The notes below the pieces were generated by a model, which searched no databases, was not told the DNA's origin, and was given only the letters and a program-made list of their open reading frames with translations. Source: Prochlorococcus sp. AG-315-C08 (GTDB taxonomy: Bacteria > Cyanobacteriota > Cyanobacteriia > PCC-6307 > Cyanobiaceae). From it: a stretch of DNA of 53,366 bases. The stretch is from the NCBI GenBank assembly GCA_003284185.1, contig QBWB01000002.1:1-53366 (forward strand), given 5' to 3'. Positions 8,976-19,400 of the stretch are shown here, piece after piece. Made by a program: the position numbers and the translations under genes. Position 1 is the stretch's first letter, and the number at the start of each line of letters is the position of its first letter.

Positions 8976-9407
8976 ATGGGTCTAAAGAATTTAAATTCTG
9001 CTTCAAAAAGAGCAATACCAACATTATTAATTCCATTAGCAGGAGAATCTATTTCAGCTGGTTTTCCATCTCCAGCGGAAGATTACATAGAACTTGATAT
9101 AGATTTAAATAAACATTTAATCAAGAATCCAACAAGTACTTTCTTTCTACGCGTTAGTGGTAACTCAATGAATAATACAGGAATATATAATAATGATCTT
9201 TTAATAGTAGATCGCAGTATAAATCCTAAACCTGGAGATGTAGTTGTCGCAATCCTCGATAGTGAATTTACATTAAAAAGACTTATTAAAAAAAATGAAA
9301 ATTATTATTTAAAAGCGGATAAGGAGGACTATCCAGTAATAAATTTATATGAGTATAATGAAGTAATAATATGGGGAGTTGCTATTTATTCTATTCACAA
9401 ATTATAA
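8976..9407 (+). CDS. umuD: UmuD, S24 self-cleaving SOS mutagenesis protein
   Basis: UmuD is cleaved on contact with RecA filaments; UmuD' then joins UmuC to form translesion polymerase V. The frame shows the cleavage site Ala-Gly in SAGFPSPAEDY, the catalytic serine in SGNSM and the general-base lysine in EFTLKRL, all with the UmuD spacing. The frame is open from a GTG at 8934, but that codon overlaps the LexA box; the ATG at 8976 gives 143 residues and an N-terminal arm of normal length (E. coli UmuD has 139). An ATG at 8955 is the alternative. umuC follows 17 bases later. Confidence 0.9.
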   Translation: MGLKNLNSASKRAIPTLLIPLAGESISAGFPSPAEDYIELDIDLNKHLIKNPTSTFFLRVSGNSMNNTGIYNNDLLIVDRSINPKPGDVVVAILDSEFTLKRLIKKNENYYLKADKEDYPVINLYEYNEVIIWGVAIYSIHKL

Positions 9408-9424
9408 CTTAGAAATATATTCTA

Positions 9425-10702
9425 ATGTCTAAAACAATAATACAAATCGATGGTAATAACTTCTATGCATCATGTGAGCAAATGATTGATCCTTCTCTTA
9501 GAGGAAAGGGATTAGTAATACTTTCTAATAATGATGGATGCATAATCTCTCGTAGTGCAGAAGTAAGAAAAATTGGGATTCCTATGGGAAAGCCTTATTT
9601 CAATTTAAAACAAGATTTAAATCAGCTAAATATAGAGGTAAGGAGTGCAAATTATGAACTTTATGGAGATATAAGTAATCGTCTAATGAGTATACTGAGA
9701 GTGAATTGTGAACAGTTAGAGGTATATTCTATAGATGAAGCATTTGCATGTATAACCCGGCCAGAAAATCAGAGTCTCCATACATGGGCAAAGAACCTAA
9801 GATCATTAGTATATCAAAATATAGGTATTCCTATTTCAATTGGAATTGGCAATAGCAAAGTCCAGTCAAAAATAGCTAACCATATTGCAAAAAGAATAAA
9901 AGAAAATTCAGGAATATTTGATATTGGTATTATCAAAAATAAAGACCAGTATCTTACTTTAATTGAAATAGAAAAAGTTTGGGGCGTGGGCAAGAAAATG
10001 TCCAAATGGTTAAGGAAAAGAGGAATAACAAATGCTCGAGAACTAAAAGATATGTCAAGAGAGGAAATCAAATACAAATTCGGAATTATAGGAGTACGAT
10101 TACAAAATGAGCTTAAAGGTGAGATCTGTATTCCTTTAATTTCAAAGTCTTTAATAAGAAAACAAGTCTGTGTTAGTAGAAGTTTCTCATATCCAATAAG
10201 TAGAATAGAAGAGTTAAATCTAGCAATAAGTCATTATGTTCTAATTGCAAGTGCAAAACTTAGAGCATATAATCAATTATCCTCAGAAATTACAATATTC
10301 ATAAATTCAAGTCTTTATTCCAAAAATTATTTCAAAAAATATGCAACTGCAATATTAGAGATAGCAAGTAATGACTCAGTTACGATGCTAAAAGAAAGCC
10401 TGCTATTAACAAAGAAAATCTTTAGACCATATCAGAAAATAACGAAAGCAGGAGTGATAATGAATAGACTTCAAAGCGATAAATACCAACAGAAAATACT
10501 CTTTAATACTCAAGAGGCAAAAGGATATCTACAGTTAGAATACTTAAGCAAAATAATAGATAGTATTAATAAAAAATATGGAAATAATACATTAAACTGG
10601 GCATCATCAGTAATTAATCAAGACTGGAGTCCTCGTCGAAGAAAACTATCTATGTTGAAAACCACATCCTTAGAAAATATTCCAATAGTATTTTGTAATT
10701 AA
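9425..10702 (+). CDS. umuC: UmuC, translesion DNA polymerase V catalytic subunit
   Basis: A Y-family error-prone polymerase that copies past damaged bases. In 425 residues it shows the first metal aspartate in IDGNNFYASCEQ (D9), SNNDGCIISRS, the catalytic SIDEAF (D104/E105), the thumb region with GVGKKM, and the little-finger domain. The C-terminus has WSPRRRKLSML followed by a short tail, where other UmuC proteins carry the beta-clamp contact. It forms an operon with umuD under the LexA box. Codon use and AT content match the neighbours, so recent import is not indicated. Confidence 0.96.
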   Translation: MSKTIIQIDGNNFYASCEQMIDPSLRGKGLVILSNNDGCIISRSAEVRKIGIPMGKPYFNLKQDLNQLNIEVRSANYELYGDISNRLMSILRVNCEQLEVYSIDEAFACITRPENQSLHTWAKNLRSLVYQNIGIPISIGIGNSKVQSKIANHIAKRIKENSGIFDIGIIKNKDQYLTLIEIEKVWGVGKKMSKWLRKRGITNARELKDMSREEIKYKFGIIGVRLQNELKGEICIPLISKSLIRKQVCVSRSFSYPISRIEELNLAISHYVLIASAKLRAYNQLSSEITIFINSSLYSKNYFKKYATAILEIASNDSVTMLKESLLLTKKIFRPYQKITKAGVIMNRLQSDKYQQKILFNTQEAKGYLQLEYLSKIIDSINKKYGNNTLNWASSVINQDWSPRRRKLSMLKTTSLENIPIVFCN

Positions 10703-10781
10703 TTAAAAAAAGATATAAAACATAAGAATTAAAGATATAATTCTCCTAAGATAAGAAAAGCAAGTTAAAGTAGTTTAAGAT

Positions 10782-11240
10782 ATGGAATTCTTAGCTTTTC
10801 TAGATAAAAATGAAATTGAAATAATAAGACTAATCGAAAAAGCCGGTTATTCTGCGGAAGAGAATACACCACTATGTCTAATTGGAAAAGAATACGTAGG
10901 CTTTATAAAGAAAAAACAGAAGAGAATAGTTATATGTACAAAAAATGCAAAACAAAAAGGAGGTTATCACCAGGTAAAAATAAAGAGAACAAATAGTTTC
11001 AAAATAACTTCTCTACATATAAAAAGAGCTCTTAGGCATGAGGCTGTTCATATTGCACAAGAGTGTAACAATGGTAAATTATTAAATCCAAAAAGAAAAC
11101 TAAAACTTAATCCTTCAAAATTAAATGCATTAAAAGGATCAACAAAAATATCAGGAGAAGAAGAGAAAGAAAAAGAAGCTTATATATTAGAGGACAGACC
11201 AAAACTAATTATAAGTGAATTGAAAAAATATTGTCTTTAA
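10782..11240 (+). CDS. Putative HExxH metal-dependent protein, unknown function
   Basis: A 152-residue soluble protein with a zincin-type HEAVH motif (86-90) inside a predicted helix (KRALRHEAVHIAQECN) and a downstream glutamate in EKEKEAYILEDRP (about 129-140) that could be the third zinc ligand. The region before the helix (RIVICTKNAKQKGGYHQVKI) looks like the beta strands that precede the active helix in small metallopeptidases. There is no signal peptide, so it would act in the cytoplasm. It lies 79 bases after umuC with no visible terminator. The peptidase function is inferred from motif only. Confidence 0.65.
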   Translation: MEFLAFLDKNEIEIIRLIEKAGYSAEENTPLCLIGKEYVGFIKKKQKRIVICTKNAKQKGGYHQVKIKRTNSFKITSLHIKRALRHEAVHIAQECNNGKLLNPKRKLKLNPSKLNALKGSTKISGEEEKEKEAYILEDRPKLIISELKKYCL

Positions 11241-11252
11241 AATATATATAAA

Positions 11253-11552
11253 TTAGTTCTCTCTGAGTAACTGAACTGAATTAAATTTAGAGCTATAAAT
11301 TAATACCATACCTTTACCAAAATAAGGCAGTCCAGTTAAAGACCTGAGTGCTTCAATATTCACAAGAGCAGAACCACAAGTTTCTAAAATAAGAACTGGC
11401 AAGGTAGTTGTATTACCATACATATCTTGAAGGTCAAGAGATTGTCTTATAGCCAATTCAGCTTTTGATAATCCGATATGATTAATAAAATTAGACCATA
11501 AATCATTAGATATAATACAATTTTTAAAGTTATGTGCAATTGATTTTTTCAT
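11253..11552 (-). CDS. Conserved hypothetical protein (99 residues)
   Basis: A small globular protein with no membrane segment. It has an N-terminal helix block (NDLWSNFINHIGLSKAELAI) and a C-terminal alpha/beta part with LPVLILETCGSALVNIEALR and a final strand MVLIYSSKFNSVQLL. The mixed hydrophobic pattern looks like a folded domain. It lies 32 bases downstream of dnaG on the same strand and may be its distal operon partner. I do not recognise a family. Confidence 0.65.
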   Translation of the reverse strand: MKKSIAHNFKNCIISNDLWSNFINHIGLSKAELAIRQSLDLQDMYGNTTTLPVLILETCGSALVNIEALRSLTGLPYFGKGMVLIYSSKFNSVQLLREN

Positions 11553-11584
11553 AGAAAATAATTACTAAATAAATATTATATTAA

Positions 11585-13612
11585 TTATCTAGCACATCTT
11601 TGCTTATCTAAATGAGAAATATTTTTCCTTTCTGAATAATACATTTGTTGAAAATTTATAGCTTCTTTATTGAGCTCATGAAACATTTCAATCACACGAC
11701 CCTCCATATCAACATATTCATTTTTTTCAACATTCTCTTCATTTATAAGGGCCTCAATACAATTCTCAAGAGTTTGTAATCTTTGAGAACACCAAGCCTC
11801 AAGAAGATGCCTACATCTCTTCAGAGACTTTTGTTTTTCTAAAACTGCCAAAGCACCACGAATTTCTAATGCAGGTTCGCCTAGGATTGCCAATTTAAAT
11901 TCATCAGCTTCTAGAAGGGGAGTAAGTTTTGAAGCTACGTTATTATTATTATCGATAAAATTATCTAATAATTGTTTAGGTAAGTCTATATTGGCTAAAA
12001 TATTACCATCATTATTCCCACGATTAATTGACTCAATGGTTTCAGCACCAAAAAGCTCTTCCTCAATATTATTAATAGTCAACCAAATTAAACGATGATG
12101 ATAAATAGCAAAATCATCAAGATCCCTTAACCTCAATTCTCTACGTATAGAAGATCTATAGTTACCACATTGAATATAAATAAAAAGAATATCTGCCTCA
12201 CTTCTCTCTCTAAGGCTTGCTTCACCAGGTTTCTCATGACGGTTTGATCGACCATGCCAACGCTGACCTTTAATTTGATTACGAAGATCCTCTTCTAACT
12301 GAAGAGCAAAACGAGCTTGCCCCCCACTTAAACGCTCTGCGGCCTTTTGAAGATAATGAGTTCGAATAGCAGTTTGGGGTAACTTTCCAAGGAGACTGAC
12401 TAAATCACTAACAGCTTTTTGAAATTGCTCTGATTTACTAAGATCTAAGTCTTTGATTGATTGATCCATCTGCCAATCCATCCACAAAGGAGAAGTAGTT
12501 GCCAAAGCCTCATATTCCGCGGACGAATGATTAAGTAGAAACTCATCTGGATCTTTCCCCGAAGGCAATTGAAGAACTCTTAAATCCAATTGACCTTGAA
12601 TTGCAAGGTTTTCTACTTCGCTGATTGCACGGTTCGCAGCACGAATTCCAGCGTTATCAGTATCAAAATTGAGTATTATTTTTTTGCTATCAGTACAACG
12701 TGATAAAAGTGTGATTTGATTGTTACTCAAAGCTGTTCCTAATGATGCGACAACATTCGTTATGCCTGAATCGTGAAGAGCCATCACATCAAAATAACCT
12801 TCTACAACAACAGCAAAATCTTTTTTTCTAATTGAAGTTGAAGATTTATCCAATCCAAAAAGATTTTTTCCTTTTTCAAAAATTTCAGTCTCTGGAGAAT
12901 TTAAATATTTCGGTTCAGAACCATCCAAACTTCTACCTCCGAAACCAATAACTCTTTTTTGTCTATCGTGAATTGGTATTATTAATCGATTACGAAACCT
13001 GTCATAGAAACCATTCCCACCCTTTCGTGGAACTACAAGACCAGCTGATTCAAGGATTTCTACACCAATTTTTTCTACATCGACAAAATAACGTAGTAAT
13101 GAATCCCAATGATCTGGAGCAAAACCTAGTTCAAAGGCGATAATTGTACCGTCACTTAAACAACGTTTATTCTTCAAATATTCAAGCGCATTCTGGCCGC
13201 ATTCAGCATTCAATTGATTTTGAAACCAGCCAGCAGCTAATTTCAAAACACGATATAAAGTTTCTCTTCGAGTAAGCTGTTTTTTAAGTCTTTCTTGTTG
13301 AGGACCATCTACTGTATCAATAGGTACTTCGTACTTACCGGCGAGTTCCAGAACAACATCACTGAAACTTTGTCGCTGATACTCCATTAAAAATTTAATA
13401 GCATTCCCACCAGCACCACAAGAAAAACAATAATAAAATTGCTTTCCAGGTATTACAGACATAGAGGGCTTGCTGTCATCATGAAAAGGACATATCCCTA
13501 CATATTCCTTACCTTTTTTCTTAAGTACAACGTGTTCACCTATTACATCAACAATATCAACACGTTCTTTTACTGCATCAATTGTTCTAGGGTGAAGTCG
13601 AGCTGAAGCCAT
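11585..13612 (-). CDS. dnaG: DNA primase
   Basis: Primase makes the RNA primers for replication. The 675-residue protein has the N-terminal CHC2 zinc finger (C41, H44, C62, C65 in ICPFHDDSKPS and YYCFSCGAGG), the basic catalytic core with IPIHDRQKRVIGFGGRSL, and the TOPRIM metal motifs VVVEGYFDVMAL and NFDTDNAG. The C-terminal third is the helical helicase-binding region. The start is the ATG used by relatives (MASARLHPRTID). Replication genes dnaG, ruvA and dnaE all lie within 9 kb here. Confidence 0.97.
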   Translation of the reverse strand: MASARLHPRTIDAVKERVDIVDVIGEHVVLKKKGKEYVGICPFHDDSKPSMSVIPGKQFYYCFSCGAGGNAIKFLMEYQRQSFSDVVLELAGKYEVPIDTVDGPQQERLKKQLTRRETLYRVLKLAAGWFQNQLNAECGQNALEYLKNKRCLSDGTIIAFELGFAPDHWDSLLRYFVDVEKIGVEILESAGLVVPRKGGNGFYDRFRNRLIIPIHDRQKRVIGFGGRSLDGSEPKYLNSPETEIFEKGKNLFGLDKSSTSIRKKDFAVVVEGYFDVMALHDSGITNVVASLGTALSNNQITLLSRCTDSKKIILNFDTDNAGIRAANRAISEVENLAIQGQLDLRVLQLPSGKDPDEFLLNHSSAEYEALATTSPLWMDWQMDQSIKDLDLSKSEQFQKAVSDLVSLLGKLPQTAIRTHYLQKAAERLSGGQARFALQLEEDLRNQIKGQRWHGRSNRHEKPGEASLRERSEADILFIYIQCGNYRSSIRRELRLRDLDDFAIYHHRLIWLTINNIEEELFGAETIESINRGNNDGNILANIDLPKQLLDNFIDNNNNVASKLTPLLEADEFKLAILGEPALEIRGALAVLEKQKSLKRCRHLLEAWCSQRLQTLENCIEALINEENVEKNEYVDMEGRVIEMFHELNKEAINFQQMYYSERKNISHLDKQRCAR

Positions 13613-13660
13613 ATTATAATTTTAAATGAATTTAAAATATTTAGTTAAAACTATTCAGAA

Positions 13661-14557
13661 TTGAATAAAAACACATTACAAATCGATTTAAAGACAAACG
13701 AAGATTTTCTTGGATATAAATATTTAATTGGAAGCGCCATAGCTTTTAGCCTTATGAGCGTATGTGTTAAAGAAATTGGAGGTAGATTACCAATTGCTGA
13801 ACTTGTTTTTGCTAGAGCTTTATTTAGTCTTATTATTACAAGAATAATGTTATATAGACTTAATATTAATCCATGGGGGTTTCAGAAAAAATTATTACTT
13901 ATAAGAGGCTTTCTTGGAACAGGAGCACTTTTTTGTATCTTTAAGTCTCTTACAATATTACCTATAGCTAGCGCAACTGTAATTCAATATATTTATCCTA
14001 CATTTGCCGCTATTAGTGCATATTTTATTTTAAATGAGAAAATCAATAAGAATATAATTTATTCAATCATAATTGGATGGTTTGGTATATTTCTAGTTGT
14101 ACAACCTGAACTGATAACTGATGAAAGGATACCAGATCTCATAATATCAGTGATAATAGCAATATCAGGAGCATTCCTTACATCATTGGCTTATATAAGT
14201 ATTAGGAAACTCTCAAAAGATGAACATCCTTTGGTTATTATTCATTACTTTCCTCTTGTATCACTACCTTTAACAATCCCTTTTTTAGTTGGAAATTTTG
14301 TAATACCACAAGGTAATCAATGGATACTATTATTGGGAATTGGTTTATTTACACAGATTGGGCAAATATTTATAACTAAAGGTTTAAGAATTATTCCAGT
14401 TACTAAGGCTACATGCCTTAATTATTCACAAGTAATCTTTGCGAGTATATGGGGAGTCCTAATTTTCCAAGAGTCCATAACAATTTCACTATATTGTGGT
14501 GGATTATGCGTACTCATATCTACTATTATTAGTATGAAAGCAATAAACAAAGCGTAG
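13661..14557 (+). CDS. EamA/DMT-family transporter
   Basis: A 298-residue integral membrane protein with about ten predicted helices in two EamA repeats (about 20-145 and 165-295). Diagnostic pieces are FARALFSLIITR, GALFCIFKSLTILPIASATV near the end of the first repeat, and FTQIGQIFITKGLRIIPV in the second. The family exports or imports small metabolites such as amino acids or nucleotide sugars; the substrate here is unknown. The start codon is TTG (13661); no ATG lies upstream in frame. It is divergent from dnaG, and the next gene starts 6 bases after its stop. Confidence 0.88.
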   Translation: MNKNTLQIDLKTNEDFLGYKYLIGSAIAFSLMSVCVKEIGGRLPIAELVFARALFSLIITRIMLYRLNINPWGFQKKLLLIRGFLGTGALFCIFKSLTILPIASATVIQYIYPTFAAISAYFILNEKINKNIIYSIIIGWFGIFLVVQPELITDERIPDLIISVIIAISGAFLTSLAYISIRKLSKDEHPLVIIHYFPLVSLPLTIPFLVGNFVIPQGNQWILLLGIGLFTQIGQIFITKGLRIIPVTKATCLNYSQVIFASIWGVLIFQESITISLYCGGLCVLISTIISMKAINKA

Positions 14558-14563
14558 TATTCT

Positions 14564-14944
14564 ATGAAGATTGCTCTTTTAACTATTATTTTATTAACAA
14601 CCGGAGTTCTTGGCTCTACTGCAAGTGAGTCCCAGCCAGGTTTATTATCGTTAAGAACATGTACAAGAAATGAGTACATAGAGGAATATATACCAGGCAC
14701 TAGAAATAATCCTGGATATGTTAAAAATTGGGAAGAGACCGTTGAAGTCCCATGTCAGAAAAAGGAATCAAATAACAATACATATAAATTAGATAACAAT
14801 GATTGTTCAGAAGGTACTATTGCAGGTGCAATTTTAGGGGGTGGTGTAGCCACTGCAATTTCAAGAGGGAAAGATAGATGGTGGGCGATACCAGCTGGAG
14901 TAGTTGGAGGTTCCATGTTTGGTTGTCAAATTGATGGAGGATAA
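14564..14944 (+). CDS. Secreted or membrane protein with glycine-zipper C-terminus
   Basis: A 126-residue protein with a signal peptide (hydrophobic 3-17, then GSTASESQPG), a polar middle with two cysteines (RTCTRNEYIEEY and VPCQKKES), a third in DCSEGT, and a C-terminal glycine-zipper hairpin (AGAILGGGVATAISRG then AIPAGVVGGSMFGC). This order resembles 17-kDa-antigen or YMGG-like envelope proteins, which sit in the periplasm or outer membrane. It follows the EamA gene by 6 bases and may be co-transcribed. Function is unknown. Confidence 0.75.
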   Translation: MKIALLTIILLTTGVLGSTASESQPGLLSLRTCTRNEYIEEYIPGTRNNPGYVKNWEETVEVPCQKKESNNNTYKLDNNDCSEGTIAGAILGGGVATAISRGKDRWWAIPAGVVGGSMFGCQIDGG

Positions 14945-15004
14945 TAAATATCTTTGCTAGCTACTTATTTTTTGCCAATATGTATGTATTGAGGTTAGTT
15001 ATTA

Positions 15005-15706
15005 ATGATTAGTTGGCTAAAGGGTCAAATAATACATAATTGGAATTATTCATCAAAAAAAGGTGTAGTAATCGCTTGTGCAGGAGTTGGTTACGAGGTT
15101 CAACTTTTGTCTAGTCATATAAGTGTTATTAATAATTCACATGATCAAGAGATCTGGACACATCAAATAGAGCGAGAGGATTGTACAAATTTATATGGTT
15201 TCCAAGAAATTAAACAAAGAGATTTATTTAGAAAATTAATCAATGTTAATGGAATAGGTGCCCAAATAGGTATGGCATTATTAGACGATTTTAGTGTTAA
15301 GGATTTAGTCCTAGCTATAGAGTCAGAGAACATTAAAGTTTTAACTCAATCGCAAGGAGTGGGGAAACGATTAGCAGAAAGACTAACAATGGAGTTAAGA
15401 AACAAGCTAAATGAATTTCAATCTATTGAAAAAGATCATATTTATAATAATAAAAATAGAAATCAAAATAATTCATTTTCAGACTCAATAGATGAAATCA
15501 CATCAATCCTCAATTCCCTTGGATACGTTGATCAAGAAATTACTCGAGCATTAGAGTCCATAGAAAATGATGGAAACGATCTCCGCTCGTTAGATAATCA
15601 GCCTTTATCAGAAACAAAATCAGACCTATTCGAGAAACAATTAACAGAAATCCTTAAACGAGTAAGTCAAAACGACCACTTGATTGATGGTAAGGGTCTA
15701 AATTAA
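15005..15706 (+). CDS. ruvA: Holliday junction branch migration protein RuvA
   Basis: RuvA binds four-way junctions and loads RuvB. The 233 residues show domain I (MISWLKGQIIHNW, GVGYEVQLL, LYGFQEI), two helix-hairpin-helix motifs (VNGIGAQIGMALLDDF and SQGVGKRLAERLTMEL) in domain II, a polar Asn-rich linker (about 142-160), and a C-terminal domain III (EITSILNSLGYVDQEI) that contacts RuvB. The protein is a little longer than E. coli RuvA because of the linker and tail, as usual in cyanobacteria. rpsO follows 34 bases later. Confidence 0.96.
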   Translation: MISWLKGQIIHNWNYSSKKGVVIACAGVGYEVQLLSSHISVINNSHDQEIWTHQIEREDCTNLYGFQEIKQRDLFRKLINVNGIGAQIGMALLDDFSVKDLVLAIESENIKVLTQSQGVGKRLAERLTMELRNKLNEFQSIEKDHIYNNKNRNQNNSFSDSIDEITSILNSLGYVDQEITRALESIENDGNDLRSLDNQPLSETKSDLFEKQLTEILKRVSQNDHLIDGKGLN

Positions 15707-15740
15707 ACTAAAGTAACTAAACAAGTTAAGACAAAATCAA

Positions 15741-16010
15741 ATGTCCCTAGGTACCGAAGAAAAACAAAAACTTATCAACACCCATCAAGTTCACTCGACT
15801 GATACAGGTTCATCAGAAGTTCAGGTTGCGATGCTTACTGAAAGAATCTCTAAGTTAAGCCAACATCTTCAAAACAATATTCATGATTTTTCCTCTAGAC
15901 AAGGACTACTTAAAATGATTGGTCAACGCAAAAGACTTTTGGGTTACATACGTAATAAAAGTGAAAAAAGATTTACAGACCTGATAAATAAATTATCCAT
16001 TAGGGGATAA
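15741..16010 (+). CDS. rpsO: 30S ribosomal protein S15
   Basis: S15 binds the 16S central domain and helps form bridge B4. The 89-residue sequence contains the family hallmark [19 protein letters not shown] and the second conserved block [20 protein letters not shown]. Full normal length. It sits between ruvA and the DUF3464 gene on the plus strand. Confidence 0.98.
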   Translation: MSLGTEEKQKLINTHQVHSTDTGSSEVQVAMLTERISKLSQHLQNNIHDFSSRQGLLKMIGQRKRLLGYIRNKSEKRFTDLINKLSIRG

Positions 16011-16037
16011 TCACCTCATTCAATTTAATATGAACGA

Positions 16038-16472
16038 ATGACTGACGACAATAAAAACAAACCATCAACTGAGAACAGCCTTGGTTTCGAAACAAAGAAT
16101 CAAGCGCCTAATTTAAAAAAAAGCCCTTCTAATAAAAAAACAACTAAAAGTTCTGGTATACCAAAATATGTAGCGAATAGAATGGCAAGGAGAATTATTA
16201 TCACCACTGGAATACCTACCCTGAGCGGTATGGGGGTTTTTATTGGAAGTTATTATGTAATTAGTAGAGATATAGCTGAGATCTCGCCAACAATTACGCT
16301 TGTCACCTCGGCAATGTGTTTTTTTGTAGGTCTTTTAGGATTAAGTTATGGAATCCTTTCAGCAAGTTGGGATCCCCAACCAGGGTCTTTACTAGGCCTA
16401 GGAAACATTAAGCCAAACATCAGTCGAATAAAAGATGCATTTAAATCGAAAAAGCTAGATACGACTAATTAA
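16038..16472 (+). CDS. DUF3464 / PAM68-like membrane protein
   Basis: A 144-residue protein with a disordered basic N-terminus (1-48), two membrane helices (about 62-80 and 90-114) and a conserved C-terminal segment SWDPQPGSLLGLGNIKPN. This is the cyanobacterial/plastid PAM68-like family (DUF3464); the Arabidopsis and Synechocystis members act in photosystem II assembly. A thylakoid location is inferred from that family. It converges tail to tail with dnaE, with only 9 bases between stops. Confidence 0.85.
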   Translation: MTDDNKNKPSTENSLGFETKNQAPNLKKSPSNKKTTKSSGIPKYVANRMARRIIITTGIPTLSGMGVFIGSYYVISRDIAEISPTITLVTSAMCFFVGLLGLSYGILSASWDPQPGSLLGLGNIKPNISRIKDAFKSKKLDTTN

Positions 16473-16481
16473 TGATGAACG

Positions 16482-19400
16482 TTAATTGATTAAACTTTTA
16501 CTTGATCTAGCAACAAATGAATTATCGGACAAAATATTCAGAGCTTGTTTAGCATCTCTAACGCAGAATTGATCTCCCAGTCGCACATATCTTGTATTGT
16601 CAGCATCATGAAGACATGCAACCACTGGGACGCGTACCCCTAACTCATTTCTAGCCGGTCTATTTCTAGACAAACATTCTCTTAATTTATGCTGAACATT
16701 TATATCAGTTGCTTGCTCAGGACGAAGATCTATTAAAATAAATTTTAGATCATCTATTTCTCTACAGTCTTCGAGAATCAACTGGACATTATCATCTCTT
16801 CTATCGACACTTGCCCAAATTAATAATCTAGTTTCAACCATTAAATGTTCACATAATCTTTCGTAACTTTTTGGAAATACAACAGCTTCACAGGAACCAG
16901 TTAGATCCTCAAGTTGAATAATTGCCATACGATCTCCCTTTCTCGTTGTTACTTGTCTGATTTCAGGAATCATTGCAATTACACTTACACGTGCCTTATC
17001 TTTCTGATCATCTAATGTACTAAGACTAATTGGAGCAATTAATTTAGCAGGTTCTGATAATTGTTTTAAAGGATGATCTGAAAGATAAAATCCTACATAT
17101 TCTTTCTCTAATTTCAGTTTATCTGTAGGGGGATATTCTTTAACATTAGTAGCCTTTGGAGCAGTACGATAATCATTTGTTAAAGGGTCATTAGTTGAAG
17201 TTGAAATAATGTCAAAAAGATTACCTTGTCCACTAATTCTATCTTTAGCTCTTGAAGAAGCCCAATCAATTACCAAGTCTAAATCCGCTATAAGTTGAGC
17301 TCGGTTTGCATTTTCCTCAAGACTATCTAAAGCACCACAATGAATTAAAGCTTCTAAACCTCTTCTATTAATTACATTTAATGAAATACGGTCACATATT
17401 TCAGCTAACGAATGAAATTCTCCATCAATCTCCCTAGATTTAATAAGTTTCTTAATTGCATTACTACCAAGATTTTTTACTGCAGATAAGCCAAAAAGAA
17501 TTGAATTATCACTAGGTGTAAAATCATAACCGGATGTATTTATATTGGGAGGTAAAACATTTATCCCCATTGAATTACAGTTAGAAATATATCGTTGAAT
17601 TTTATCTGAAGAGCCTGAATTAACTGTTAACAATGCTGCCATATAGGCAACAGGATAATGTGCTTTTAAATAAGCTGTTTGATAAGTTACTGCTCCATAG
17701 GCGGTAGAATGACTTTTATTAAAACAATATTCCGCAAATAAAACCATTTGATCAAATAATTTATCTGCAATGATCTGTTCTACTCCTTTAGAAACGGCTC
17801 CTTCAACAAATAGTTTTCTATGCCTTTGCATTTCAGTTACTTTTTTCTTACCCATAGCTCTTCGAAGTAAGTCAGCTTGTCCAAGAGAATATCCAGCTAA
17901 ATCTTGAGCAATTTTCATAATTTGCTCTTGATAAACCATAATTCCATAAGTTTCACTTAAAATGGGTTCAAGTGAATGGTGTGGAAAATCAACATTTTCC
18001 TTACCATGCTTTCGATTTATAAATTTGGGAATTAATCCAGCATCTAGTGGTCCTGGACGATATAACGCAAGAATAGAAGAAATATCTTCTAGCGATGATG
18101 GTTTTAAATCTTTAACGATTTGTCGCATTCCACTGGATTCAAGCTGAAAAATCCCTTCAAGATCCCCCCTTGAAAGTAAATCAAATGTTTTTTTATCAGT
18201 AAAAGGTAAAGAATCTGGATTTAATCTATGCCCTATTGACTCCTCAACTAAATCTACTGTCTTTTCAATCATTGTGAGATTTCTTAAACCTAAAAAATCC
18301 ATTTTCAATAATCCAAGGGACTCAATATCTTCCATAAAATATTGTGTAATAATTTGGCCATCATTATTTCTTTGAAGAGGTACTAAATTATCAAGCGACT
18401 GTGCAGCAATAACAACTCCAGCAGCATGTACACCAAAAGTTTTATTTGTACCCTCAATTCTCATAGCCATATCAACCCATTTTTTTATTTTTGAATCATT
18501 ATTATATTTTTCTAGGAAATCCTTATTAGGAGAATCCTTACTAATCATGGATGATAGTTTTGCTGGTTTTCCTCTTACAACAGGTATTAATTTTGCTAAC
18601 CGATCTGCCTCTGAATATGAAATATCTAAAACTCTGGCAACATCTTTTAGAACAGCCTTTGACGTCATTCTATTAAATGTAATTATCTGAGCAACTTTAT
18701 CTTGCCCATATTTTTTTGTTACATAGTCAATAACTTCTCCACGTCTCTCTATACAGAAATCCGTATCAATATCAGGCATTGATTTTCTCTCAGGATTTAA
18801 AAATCTTTCAAACAATAAACCATTTTTTACAGGGTCTATATTTGTAATTTGGAGAGCGTATGCAACCAAAGAGCCAGCAGCAGAACCTCTTCCAGGGCCG
18901 ACAGGAATCTTACTTTCCCTAGCAAACTTTATGTAATCCCAAACAACAAGGAAATAAGTAGGAAAGCCCATTTGTTCCATAACATCTAATTCATATTTAA
19001 GTCTCTCCTTGTAAGAGATATCTACTTTATGAAAATTATCAATTTCTAACCGCTGAAGTAAACCACTTATAGTAATTTCTTTCAAATAAGTTACAGGTGT
19101 ATAGCCCTCTGGTATTGGGAAATCAGGCATCTTATAGTTACCTAGAATACTATATTGTTTAACTTTTTCTGCTATTAAACCTGTATTCTCAATAGCTTTA
19201 TCAATAACTTCTGAATCTAAATGATCAATAAATAACTTTCTCATTTCTTCTTCAGATTTAAGATATTCAGTTCCTGTGTATCTAAGCCTTTTTGAATCAC
19301 TAATCAGTTTTCCAGTCAACACACATATCAGTGCATCATGAGCTTCAATATCATTTTTTGAAATATAGTGGGCATCATTAGTCGCAATTATCTTAATATC

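Noticed and set aside
8786-9097. Plus-strand 103-codon frame across rlmH and umuD
   Set aside because: Out of frame with both well-supported genes.
14422-14700. Minus-strand 92-codon frame
   Set aside because: Lies opposite the EamA transporter and the glycine-zipper gene, both strongly supported.
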